Shown piece by piece: positions 20,193 to 30,505 of a stretch of DNA of 64,000 nucleotides (the stretch's first letter is position 1; each line of letters starts with the position of its first letter). Below the pieces are notes generated by a model. The model ran no database searches and was not told the origin of the DNA. It saw only the letters and a program-made list of their open reading frames with translations. Both the position numbers and the translations under genes were made by a program. This DNA comes from Charina bottae. Its lineage: Eukaryota > Chordata > Lepidosauria > Squamata > Charinaidae. The stretch is taken from positions 3,745,501-3,809,500 of the forward strand of contig JALMGJ010000019.1 in NCBI GenBank assembly GCA_023362775.1, read 5' to 3'.

Positions 20193-22572
20193 AGTTCTCT
20201 TTGCATTAGGTGGCCAAAATATTTGAGCTTCAGCTTCAGTATCTGTCCTTCCAATGAGCAGTCAGGGTTGATTTCCTTTAGGATTGACTGATTTGAACTC
20301 CTTGCAGTCCAAGGGACTCTTAAGAGTCTTCTCCAGCACCAAAGTTCGAAAGCATCAATTCTTTGGTGGTCAGCCTTCCTTATGGTCCAACTCTCACAGC
20401 CATACATTACTACTGGGAAAACCATAGCTTTGATTATACCGACCTTTGTCGGCAAAGTGATGTCTCTGCTTCTTAATATGCTGTCTAGGTTTGCCATAAC
20501 TTTCCTCCCAAGGAGCAAACATCTTTTAATTTCATGGCTACAGTCACCATCTGCGGTGATCTTGGAGCTCAAGAAATTGATGGGGCCAGATGCCATTATC
20601 TGATTTTTTTTAATGTTGAGTTTCAAGCCAGCTTTTGCACTCTCCTCTTTCACCCTCATCAAGAGGCTCATTAGTTCCTCTTCGCTTTCTGCCATTAGGG
20701 TGGTATTGTCTGCATATCTGAAGTTATTTGATATTTCTCCTGGCAATCTTAACTCCGACTTCTGATTCATCCAGCCTGACATTTCTCAGGATGTACTCTG
20801 CATATTAGTTAAATAAGCAGGGCGACAATATAAAGCCTTGTCATACTGCTTTCCCAATTTTGAACCAATCAGTTGTTCCATGTCCGGTTCTTACTGTTGC
20901 TTCTTGACCCATGTACAGGTTTCTCAGGAGACAGGTAAGGTGGTCTGGTACTCCCATCTCTTTAAGAATTTGCCACAGTTTGTTGTGATCCAAACAAACA
21001 AGGCTTTAGCATAGTCAATGAAGCAGAAGTAGATGTTTTTCTGGAACTCTCTTGCTTTCTCCATGATCCAGCGAAAGTTGGCAATCTGATCTCTAGTTCC
21101 TCTGCCTCTTTGAAACCCTGCTTGCACTTCTGGTAGTTCTTGGTTCACATACTGCTGAAGCCTACCTTGTAGGATTTTGAGCATAACCTTGCTAGCATGT
21201 GAAATGAGCACAAATGTACAGTAGTTTGAACGTTCTTTGGCATTGCCCTTCTTTGGAATTGGAATGTAAACTGACCTTTTCCAATCCTGTGGCCACTGTT
21301 GAGTTTTCCAAATTTGTTGGCATATTGAGTGCAGCACTTTAACAGCATGATCTTTTAGGATTTTAAATAGCTCAGCTGGAATACTGTCATCTCCAATAGC
21401 TTTGTTGGTAGTAATGCTTCCTAAGGCCCACTTGACTTCACTCTCTAGGATGTCCAGCCCAAGGTCAGTGACCACACCATCGTGGTTATCAGGGATATTA
21501 AGAACTTTCTTGTATAGTTCTTCTGTGTATTCTTGCTACCTCTTCTTAATCTCTTCTTCTGTTAGGTCCCTGCCTTTTTTGTCCTTTATCATGCCCATCT
21601 TTGCACAAAACCTTGCCTTGATATCTCTGATTTTCTTGAAGAGATCTCTAATCTTCCCCATTCTATTGTTTTCCTCGATTTATTTGCATTGTTCATTTAA
21701 GAAGACCTTCTTATCTGTCCTTGCTATTCTCTGGAAATCTGCATTCTGTTGGTTATATCTTCCCCTTTCTCCCTTGCTTTTCACTTTCCTTCTTTCCTCA
21801 GCTATTTGTAAAGTCTCATCAGACAGCCACTTTGCTTTCTTGCATTTCTTTTTCTTTAGGATGGTTTTAGTTGCTGCCTCTTGTACAATGTTATGAACCT
21901 CCATCCATAGTTCCTCAGGCAGTCTGTGTACTAGATCTAATCCCTTAAATCTATTATTCACCTCCACTGTATATTCATAAGGGATATGATTTAGGTCATA
22001 CTTGAATGGTCTAGTAGTTTTCCCTACGTTCTTCAATTTAAGCCGAAATTTTGCAATAAGAAGCTCATGATATGAGCCACAGTCAGCTCCAGGTCTTGTT
22101 TTTACTGACTGTATAGATCTTCTCCATCTTTGGCTGCAAAGTACATAATCAATCTGATTTCAGTATTGGCCATATGGTGATATCCATGTATAGAGTCATC
22201 TCTTGTGTTGTTGGAAAAGAGTGTTTGCTATGACCAGCGTGTCCCCTTGACAAAACTCTATTAGCCTTTGCCCTGCTTCATTTTGTACTCCAAGGCCGAA
22301 CTTGCCTGTTATTCCGGATATTTTTTCACTTCCTACTTTAGCATTCCAGTCCCCTATGATGAAAAGGACATCTTTTTTTGGTGTTAGTAATAGAAGGTGC
22401 TGTAGGACTTCATAGAACCGGTCAACTTCAGCTTCTTCAGCATCAGTGGTTAGGGCATAAACTTGGAGTACTGTGATTTTGAATAGTTTGCCTTGGATTC
22501 GAACAGAGATCGTTCTATTCTTTTTGAGTTGTACCCCAGTACTGCTTTTCCCACTCTTTTATTGACTATGAG
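20193..22572 (-). pseudogene. BovB endonuclease/RT polyprotein, degraded
   Basis: In order: NGVALIVNK, the endonuclease core GDWNAKVG (around 22340) and YTW-SPYG; linker FLNEQCK and ALGSITTNKAIGDDSIPAELF; RT IPIPKKGNAKERSNYCTF, QAGFQRGRGTRDQIANFRWI, motif A CFIDYAKA. The motif C tetrad is altered: FRYADN instead of YADD, which removes a metal-binding Asp. About 17 residues after IMASGPI are deleted. The C-terminal DITLPTKV, MYGCESWTIRKA and LKYFGHLMQRE then run out at 20193. Several stops and frameshifts are present. Confidence 0.85.
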
Positions 22573-22584
22573 GGCTACTCCATT

Positions 22585-22587
<3 letters not shown>
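22573..22587. repeat. Target duplication, left copy
   Basis: GGCTACTCCATTTCT, repeated exactly at 24945-24959 on the other side of the inserted element. Confidence 0.9.

Positions 22588-22628
<41 letters not shown>
22588..22628 (+). repeat. (TATC)n tail of the HAL1-like element
   Basis: About ten pure TATC units at the 3' end of the minus-strand insertion, directly against the target duplication. Confidence 0.9.
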
Positions 22629-22629
<1 letters not shown>

Positions 22630-23108
22630 TATTGGATTTTGAATATACATAGTTAAAAGTTAGAAACAGAAAAAGAAATACAAATAGAAATACAAATCAA
22701 AAAGAAAAAGAAAAGAAAAAGTGAAGTAAAGCAAAGAAATAGAGAAAAAAGATGAAAGATAGAAAGTAATCCACTTCCGATTTGTCCCCGGTCATAGTAA
22801 TTTACAGAATTTATCTTACATGCTAGGTCTACATATGATATTAAAAAACATTTCCTGTCTAATACATCAATCCACCTATACTTTAATCTTCAAATCCCCA
22901 TACAAGCTTTGCCCCTCTTGCATTTCCCAAATAGTCCATCAATAATTTCTACTCTTTGAGAAAGTAACAGTTATAACAATTTAAATTTTCTTTTAATAAA
23001 CATATCAATTTATCATTTTCTACCATATCCATTTTCTATCGATCCATCAATTTTAACAATAAAAAGTCCATATAAATCAGCCATTTATCTCTACTACATA
23101 CTTCTATT

Positions 23109-23760
23109 CTATTCTATAAAATGCTTCTTGCGTTCTCCTGGTGCCTCCCTCATATCCATCTTATATTTCTCTAAAAATGTTTTAACTTTTAAAGTAGAAG
23201 TTATCCTTAGCTTTTGTCCTTTAAACACCTTCTGTTCTCTAGCATACCATGAATTAACTCTAGCAACTTTATCTATTTCAAAATCCAAATCTTGTTCTCT
23301 CATTTCTAGAAATGTAAGTAATTCAAAAACTATACATTCTCTTGCATTCTCATTTAGTTGTTCTTCTTCATTTGGTTGTTCTAAAGCTGCTCTCACATTC
23401 AAAATATATTCCTTCTCTCTTATTTCTGCTAATTCTATAATATCCAAATTGAATTCCATTTCTTTAGTAGCATCCAGTTCCTTAGTAACATCTTCTAATT
23501 TAATCTCTAATTTTTGCATCTGGCCTTGCACATCTTTAAATTCCCCTGACAAAGTATTCACTACCTCCTTTACTGTCTGCACTTCATTTTTAAAATCTTG
23601 TTAAATCTCATGAATTATCTCTTTCTTCATTTCTTCCATCTTCATATCATTTTTTTTTATCTAAGAATGCAATTTGTTCTTCCATCTGTTTATTCTGTGC
23701 CGTTGAATCTTCCATTTTCTTACTTAATGATGCCATTGCTTCCAGAAGTTTTTTCATCCC
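23109..23760 (-). pseudogene. L1 ORF1p-like protein (coiled coil plus RRM-like domain)
   Basis: An RNA-binding protein of L1-type elements. An N-terminal charged heptad region (MKKLLEAMASLSKKMED onward) is followed, after an A-run frameshift and one stop, by the open stretch 23582-23109 (157 codons). That stretch holds EFKDVQGQMQKLEIKLEDV (coiled coil), then REKEYILNVRAALEQPNEEE, FLEMREQDLDFEIDKVARVN and SWYAREQKVFKG. These fit the ORF1p RRM, with the conserved IDKV-RVNS-YA pattern. The C-terminal domain appears replaced or shortened (ends PGERKKHFIE). Nothing resembling ORF2 follows. Confidence 0.65.
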
Positions 23761-23764
23761 TAAC

Positions 23765-23783
23765 GGGGGGGGGGGGGGGGGGG
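23765..23783. repeat. Poly-G run (19 G)
   Basis: Pure G run on the plus strand just upstream of the ORF1-like start. Length is liable to sequencing error. Confidence 0.8.
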
Positions 23784-24944
23784 CTCCATTGATGCTCCAG
23801 GTATTGAAAAAACAATAAATGTCCTTCCAGTTCCTTTTTTTTCCTCTTTCCTCCTCAATGCCGTAGATGTCTTAATGTAAATAATTTCCTGTAAGAGAAA
23901 AAGAAGAGAGGGAAAGGGGAGGACAAAAAACAAAAGAAAAGAGCTAATAATTCTTTTAGGAAAAAGAGGGAGTAAAAACTACAAAAAGTGAAAATAATCC
24001 TTTAAATGCACTTGTCAAAATAGCTAAAATATAGTCCATTAAAATTATATATCCATATAAGTATAAGAATGAAAAATAAAAAGGAATAAAGAGGCTTCTT
24101 CTTTTTTTCCCCTTCTCTATTGTAGACAAAATAATAACAAAAAAAAAAAACTAAACAATCCCAAGGTTTCTCACGCCAACTTGTGTTCAGAATAATAAAA
24201 AAAGCAGCTACCATGAAAATTGGCATACAGCAATCCAATTTTCTGTACAAAAGGGATCCAGAAAAATCATAACAATTCTATAGAGCCACTTATATAATTC
24301 AAGAAATATTCAAAAAGATTCTTTCATAATAAAAATCACAAATTGATAAGAAAAGGTATTGAATCATTAATTCATTATTCCATATTAATCCATAAAAAAT
24401 TCAAGTCCAAGCAACTTAGTCCAAAGTAAAAAAGAATAGTTCCAATTACCATAAGAGTAAAAGCAAGCTGCAATAAGAGTAAAAGAGAAAGTCACTTAAT
24501 CCGTTTCTGGCAAAGTCAATTAGCTTCCCGGTTCCACCATTTAAGTAATCCTTTGACAGGAAAGAAATAAAACACCAGCATTTATAAATCAAGTCCAGAG
24601 ACAAATCTTAGAGGCTAATTGGCAAATAATATTTAAAAATAAAAATGTGTGTATAAAAGGTTGGGTGCTGTGCTACTTATCTTGAAGAATCGCGGTTTCC
24701 GCAGAACTTCAGTTGTCAGTTCCAGCTGTCTTTCACCGCTTCAATCTCCCTTCTCCCGTGGTGGAAAAACGGGGGTTGGGAGAGAGTGGCAATCCGACAA
24801 CCCTTCTGTGAGCAATCTTCTGCTCGCCCTCTCTTCGAGGGCGATTTTTCAGCAATTTTTTTCTTTTTAAATCGCTGCAAACGGAAAAAACCATGGAGCT
24901 TTCTGCTCAGCGCACCAGCCACCTCAACACCCAGAAGTCGAATC

Positions 24945-25140
24945 GGCTACTCCATTTCTTCTAAGGGATTCTTGCCCACAATAGTAGATATAATGGTCAC
25001 CTGAATTAAATTCGCCCATTTCTGTCAATTTTAGTTCGCTGATTCCCAAGATGTCGATGTTCAATCTTGCCATCTCATGTTTGACCACCTCCATCTTACC
25101 TTGATTCATTGATCTTACATTCCAGGTTCCTAACTAAATA
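24945..25140 (-). mobile_element. BovB LINE, 5' segment beyond the insertion
   Basis: The minus frame 25109-24924 begins MNQGKMEVVKHEMARLNIDI and reads ILGISELK and YYCGQESLRRNGVA, the start of the BovB endonuclease. It leaves BovB at the right copy of the target duplication (24945-24959) and resumes at 22587 with ALIVNK. It starts here without a longer 5' UTR. Confidence 0.9.
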
Positions 25141-27249
25141 TTGTTCTTTACAGCATCTGACTTTCTATCTATCTATCTATCTATCATCTATCTCATGTCA
25201 GACTTTTACAATTGTATACCTAATTATTTTGACATTATCATTCAATCTTTAAAGAATAAATTAAGTGTAGAGCATACAGAGTCATACTGTCCAATCTTGG
25301 AACTCCTTTGGTACAAAGCTGATTCAAAGGCTGAGATTTGACATATTTCATAAAGCCAACATTTTAAATCTGGGGCATAAACAATTTTCCATGAATATGT
25401 GATCACCATTTGTTTGGCAACAATCCAAACTTGATATACCCAAAAGTTCTTCATAAATTGAAAGTTTCCAGATTTGGAGGATATAGCTTAACAAAACATT
25501 AACATTTTAACTATCTTTGACAAACTTGGTTCATAATTCATAATGATGCCTACCAGTAAGGAATTACGGATGGACTTACCCATAAATATTTACGGGGAGG
25601 GATGGGGGAAGGGAGAGCAAATGTTATGCCAACATTGTTTTCTGCCAGCTCAGGACAGCACTTTTACTTGACCATGAGAAAAAGCCCAAATCCTTCTGAA
25701 ATCAGGTGGTTTTACTTCTAAGTAATGGTTGATGGGATTACACTCTTAGATTATCAGTTTTCTTTGAAAAAATAGTTAAAAGAGATGAAATGTGTTTTCA
25801 GTGCAGTCCTTGTCACGTGCTAATAATGCACATTCATCCACTCTTGTAGATAAACTGTTTCTCAATATGAAGTGAGAGGCATCCAGACAGTGTTTAGGAG
25901 AAGCCTGATGCATTTTGACAAGAGAGGAGCTTTTAATTAATACAGCTAGGCTTCACTGTGTAGATTTAGGAACAAGAAATGTGCCATCTTCACAATAGGG
26001 CTGCTTTTGTTAATCTGACAGTTTTGATTCCAACCCGGATATCTGTAGTCCCAGTTTTGCTTACAAATATCTGGAATACTTTTTGTATCCAACTCTGATT
26101 TCCTTTCCATATGGAAAACAGTGCTGTGAAGCTAGCTAGCAAAAGAAATGGGCTCCACCTGAGATGCAGTGAAACATAACAATTGGTTTCTAATTTCAAA
26201 AAGTTGTGGGATAGCTTTCCTCCTTTCATTTGGAAGGCAAAGAATAAGGATGAGGAGATGCATATAAAAAAATGAGGGGAAAATATATAAGAGCAAAACG
26301 TGCTTTTAGAAATGCATTTTAATGACAGAAGACTCGCAGCCAAATTGAAGAAAGAGAGTACTTGGTGCTATGAACAAATACAGATATAGTGGATATTGAT
26401 AATATAGATGAAGTGGATTTAGTTATTCATTCATTTCTAAAGTGAATGAAAAATAAAATAAGTGCACTCAATTTTGGAAGCAGAAAGCCTTTCAAATAGA
26501 GTTGTAGATGCTTCAAAGGAATGGGACTATCTTTCACAGCCACACGTACACCCCAACACACATTCTATCACAGGTGCATGTGATCACGTAATTTTCCAGC
26601 TGGAGTTTCAGTACTTAGGGCCAAACAGGGAATTTCCATTTGCCCAAGCGTTTAAGCGAATTGCCAGGTGTCCTAGCCAAAATATCTTCTGTGCATCCAT
26701 ATACATGCCTCAAAGAAGTCTCCTGATCCTTCAGACAGCTGCTGATCCAGAGAAGCGTTTGCCTCAGAAGTGAAAAATGGCATTGATGGATTTGGGAAGC
26801 CCTAATACCTACACATTGTAAGATACACTGAAGGTTCTGTGGAGGATGGAATCTTGGAATTTTCTGAAAATGACAACTGTGGCAAGACATGAAATTCAAG
26901 ATTATAGTGCAGTGAGGCTTCCAGGGTATCAGCCTTTCTTTATCCAATAGTATCACTTGTCTAATATGCTTATGTATCAGCATGACTGGGAACATAGGAT
27001 AAAAGGCTGAAGGTCTCAAATCTCATCGCCCAGAAATCTCTGGGTCCTCCACTTCCAAGTCTTACAATCCTGCCTCAGGGAAGTGTTTGGTAGTTATCAC
27101 TGTCATCATCTATCTTCTGGGGCACCCCATGCATATCTTAACTTTATAACCCTAATGAATCTGAGAGTTAGGACCCTCTCCCCCTGTGTTGCCTTACTTA
27201 TAGTAAAAATAAACATGGGGGGGGGAGGGATAATTTCAATATTGCAACT
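25141..27249. other. Mostly unique sequence, no gene recognised
   Basis: A (TATC)n at about 25166-25190. Frames of 70-134 codons on both strands (for example 26462-26773, 27019-26615) show no known domain. A G-rich run lies at 27218-27230. Confidence 0.4.
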
Positions 27250-27582
27250 TTTCAGTGGGTAAGACACCAAGCTTGGAAGATCGCAAGTTCGGAGGTTCAA
27301 ATCCCTAGCCCCGCATGATGGAGTGAGCTCCCGCACCAGCCCCAGCTCTTGCCAACCTAGCAATTCGAAAGCATGCAAATGCAAGTAGATTAATGGGTAC
27401 CACTTTGATGGGTAGGTAACAGCGTTCCGTGTGCATCATGCTGGCCACATGACCACGGAAGCGTCTTCGGACAGTGCAGGCTCTTCGGCTAACAAACAGA
27501 GATGAGCACCGGCCCCTAGAGTCGGACACGACTGCACAAATGTGTGGGGGGAACCTTTACCTTTTACCTTTACCTATTGGTC
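27250..27582 (+). mobile_element. Sauria-type SINE, head slightly truncated
   Basis: Starts in the tRNA-like head (CAGTGGGTAAGACACCAAGC, B-box-like GGTTCAAATCC). The body has GAGTGAGCTCCCGC and TTGCCAACCTAGCAATTCG; the end is AGAGTCGGACACGACTG and (CTTTAC)n. Same family as 11252-11588, opposite orientation. Confidence 0.85.
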
Positions 27583-27586
27583 AAGT

Positions 27587-27847
27587 GGGAATATGGGAAT
27601 GACCTTAGGAGACAGGGCAAAGAGATGAAGCCAAGGGAATGGTCAGATAAAAGGCGGCTGAGCCTGCAGCAGGAATGTGGATGGGAAAAGAGGCTCAGAA
27701 GAAACCCACCCTAGTTTTTGGGCTGTAAAGGGGATGTGGGGAGAGAAGTACTTTCAGACTTGCAAGTTTCTGTTAATGTAGCTTTACAATAAAGTAGAAA
27801 TAGCTCATCTGGTCATGTTTCCTGTCATCTACCTGTTAAGGCTAACA
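27587..27847 (+). mobile_element. Solo LTR of an endogenous LTR element (start uncertain)
   Basis: Shares its last part with 54303-54626: ACTTTCAGACTTGCAAG, then TACAATAAAGTAGAA (AATAAA signal), GTTTCCTGTC and an end in GGCTAACA. No internal genes are adjacent. The 5' limit is approximate. Confidence 0.55.
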
Positions 27848-28944
27848 TTTATAGCACAGAGATGCATGGCTAGATATTTCAGCCTTAACCTCTTCCTTCT
27901 GGAAACAAATCAATCTCACAAGAGATAAACAAATCAAACTTAATGTTTTGAAAAAAAACCTAAATTAAACAATATGGTATATGGAACGCAGTTTACAAAA
28001 ATGCATGCAATGTTCTTGGTAGACTGCAAGTAGCTGCTAGAAGTATCTCTACTTCCAACTAAGATTTCAGCTCACAATATGTTAATAAAGTAAAAATAAA
28101 TATTTTGGAAAATAGTCTAAAATTCCACCAAATGCCATACTTTTGCAGAGTCCTGTAAGAATAAGACTTAAATAACACAGAGAGACAAAATACAGCTTCT
28201 GACTAAAGTGATTGCTTATTTCTTAGAATGAACCCAAATTCCAAAGCGAGTTTTCTGCCTCTTTTCCCTTGACCTTCTCTGACTCCCTGGTGTAATTCCA
28301 GCCATTTGTCAGAGCTGTGGGGAGAAGGTATGTCCCAGCTTGCTTTCCCAGCTCTGGTACAGTAGCATCTTGATCCTAATCTTTAAAAGAGCAAAGTTTC
28401 TAGTTTTTAACAGAACAAATGTGTTTTTCCCCCTATGCAAGAAATGAAGGACATGGGGCATCTGATGGTGCCGTATGCCGAAGGCACCTCTCCTTCCTAT
28501 GTGACAAAAGAATCTTTCCTTCTTGATGTATATTGAATTCAGACACCAGCTGGCTGAAAGTGAATGTCAGGTGGTGTGTTGCAACCTGAATATTCAACTA
28601 CCTAGTACTGTATGCCTAAATTGAGGACAATTTAGCAATGAACTGAATAAAACAATAATAGAAGAGGTAGAAGCAAACAAGCAAACAATAGACATTTTTT
28701 TCTTCCAAATGTGTACATGTAATATTAGAAACTTGACTGGAGAATAATAGTGTGGTATGTTTTTTCTGGATCAAAAGAAATGTAAAGGTGGATTAAGGCA
28801 TATATTGGTAATGCATGTATCAAAGATACCCTGGAATGCTAGTTTTTCAAAATTGTAAAAGAAACATCACCCTTCACAGAATCAAAGGGCAGGAAAATAT
28901 TAGGTCCAGAACATTAGTTAGTATAAGAACCTAAGCCAAAAGGA
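27848..28944. other. No recognised feature
   Basis: Unique-looking AT-rich sequence without long frames. Confidence 0.4.
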
Positions 28945-29447
28945 CTTGTAATATTATTTATTTATTTATTGTGCTATTTATACCCCACCTATCCCCTCCC
29001 TAACGGAGGACTCTAGGCGGCTTACATACATATACATATACATTTTTACCATTATACAATGTCACCAACTATAGAGTGTAATTAACCCGTGCACCAGGAG
29101 AGGGGTTAAGGGAACCGGCTCTTCTAAGGCTCTGGACTACAATTCCCAGGATGCCTTGAGCCGGCTGCTGACGTCCTGTTGATGTCACTTCCAGGTCTGT
29201 CCTCACCGTCGCCATTCAATCTTTCCTCCAATCTTTCCTCCGGTGGAACCGGCTCCCGACAGGACACCAGCAAATTCTCCCACTTAAGGTGGTACCCATT
29301 TATCTACTTGCTAAGCTTTCGAACTGTTGGGTTGACAGGAGCTGGGACAAGCAACGAGAGCTCACCTCGAAACGCGGGGTTCGAACTGCTGACCTTCTGG
29401 TCGGCAGTCTACAGCTCAGCAGTTTAACCTGCTGAGCCATCCGCATC
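28945..29447 (-). mobile_element. Large tRNA-headed SINE, second copy
   Basis: Head at 29447 on the minus strand (GGATGGCTCAGCAGG), B-box-like GTTCGAACC, a middle with CGGAGGAAAG, then CGCCTAGAGTCC and GGTATAAAT, and a (TTTA)n-encoded tail at 28957-28975. Same layout as 6791-7346 and 49722-50268. It carries the ZNF143-type motif at 29136-29155. Confidence 0.8.
29136..29155 (+). promoter_or_regulatory. ZNF143/GFY-type motif inside the SINE
   Basis: ACTACAATTCCCAGGATGCC, one base from the ACTACAATTCCCAGNATGCC consensus class. Function not shown. Confidence 0.5.
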
Positions 29448-29479
29448 CCTTTATATTATATATATAGTATGCTTGGGGC

Positions 29480-29735
29480 GGGAAGGAGAGTTTATATACC
29501 TGGAGATGGCTAGCGCCTTAGATTAGCCCTGGAGCCTTTTTATGAATTTAAGAAGGTTCTGCTATTGGATTTTATTATATTCATTATATTCTAAACTGTT
29601 ATTTACTGTGTATTTTAATATATTTATAATTGTATGTTAATGATTTTAATTTTGTTGTAAACTGCCCAGAGTCCCCCTTGGGGGAGTTGGGCGGTGATAA
29701 ATTTGATCAATCAATCAATCAATATTAAAATTTGG
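29480..29735 (+). mobile_element. L2/CR1-like LINE or SINE 3' end
   Basis: Ends with TAAACTGCCCAGAGTCCCCC, GGAGTTGGGCGGTGATAAAT and (CAAT)n. Only the 3' end is recognised. Confidence 0.6.
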
Positions 29736-30348
29736 AATAAATGAAGGGGACAGCACCTAGTTGGATTTGGCTGATCTCAAAAAGCTAACCAAAATTATTC
29801 TTTGTAAGGTAGCAAATCCCAGGTTTATTGGCTAATCTGGAAAAGAACATGATGGCAACCATTTCCAGATTGTTGCCAAGTAAATTACATGGACCTGTCC
29901 ATGAAGGCAGCAGGACCTGAGGCTAACCTGCAGAGGCTGTACTTTTGCCTTAGGTTCAGGTTGAAACAAATAGGTAGTATTTTCAGATATTAAAAAGGAC
30001 ATAATCTTAAATAGATGGCAAATTTGAAGGAGTGCTGACTCTTAATAAATCTGAGTATTGTTTGTGATGCAAACGTGATTGAAACAGGCAAAAAGTATGT
30101 TGACCAGCCATGAAAAGAATCTTAAGGGCATTACGAATATCAGGCATACAAACGTTATGTGTTTACTTTGAATATTTATATCTTTCTTTCCACCAATAGA
30201 TGGCATTCATTGTAGCTAACCAAACTAAGAAAGAGTCTGTTAAGTCTGTTTTAAGAAACAATGAAATTATGATTAAAACCACATCAAATGACAGATATAA
30301 ATATTAAAGGTCCTCACCATGACACAGTTTTATTTGCAACAGTATAAA
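29736..30348. other. No recognised feature
   Basis: Unique-looking sequence. Confidence 0.4.
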
Positions 30349-30505
30349 CCCCTCCTCCTCCTCCTCCTCCTCCTCCTCCTCCTCCTCCTCCTCCTCCTCC
30401 TCCTCCTCCTCCTCCTCCTCCTCCTCCTCCTCCTCCTCCTCCTTCTTCTTCTTCTTCTTCTTCTTCTTCTTCTTCTTCTTCTTCTTCTTCTTCTTCTTCT
30501 TCTTC
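30349..30505 (+). repeat. Polypyrimidine tract (CTC)n then (TTC)n
   Basis: About 30 CTC units followed by about 20 TTC units, uninterrupted, about 157 bp of pure C/T on one strand. Apparent open frames in it are artefacts. Confidence 0.95.

Larger units (their letters stand above)
20191..22587 (-). mobile_element. RTE-BovB LINE, main segment
   Basis: BovB read from 22587 down to 20191: the rest of the endonuclease, linker, RT and thumb. The 3' UTR and BovB tail are missing, replaced by the unrelated fragment at 19983-20190. The 5' part continues at 24945-25140 beyond a 2.36-kb insertion. BovB is the autonomous partner of Sauria SINEs and is known for transfer between squamates and ruminants. 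Confidence 0.9.
22588..24944 (-). mobile_element. HAL1-like non-autonomous element: L1-type ORF1 only
   Basis: A 2357-bp insertion bounded by the 15-bp duplication GGCTACTCCATTTCT. On the minus strand it has a GC-richer 5' leader (24944-24650), about 0.9 kb of AT-rich sequence, an L1 ORF1-like frame (about 23760-23109), a 0.5-kb 3' UTR and a (GATA)n tail, seen as (TATC)n at 22588-22628. No endonuclease or RT occurs anywhere in it. The complete ends and target duplication mean the missing ORF2 is not explained by 5' truncation, so it resembles the half-L1 (HAL1) elements of mammals. Confidence 0.7.

Noticed and set aside
24649..25004. Overlapping plus and minus frames of 60-73 codons
   Set aside because: They lie in the GC-richer leader of the HAL1-like insert and its junction with BovB; only the BovB endonuclease start at 24945-25109 has homology.
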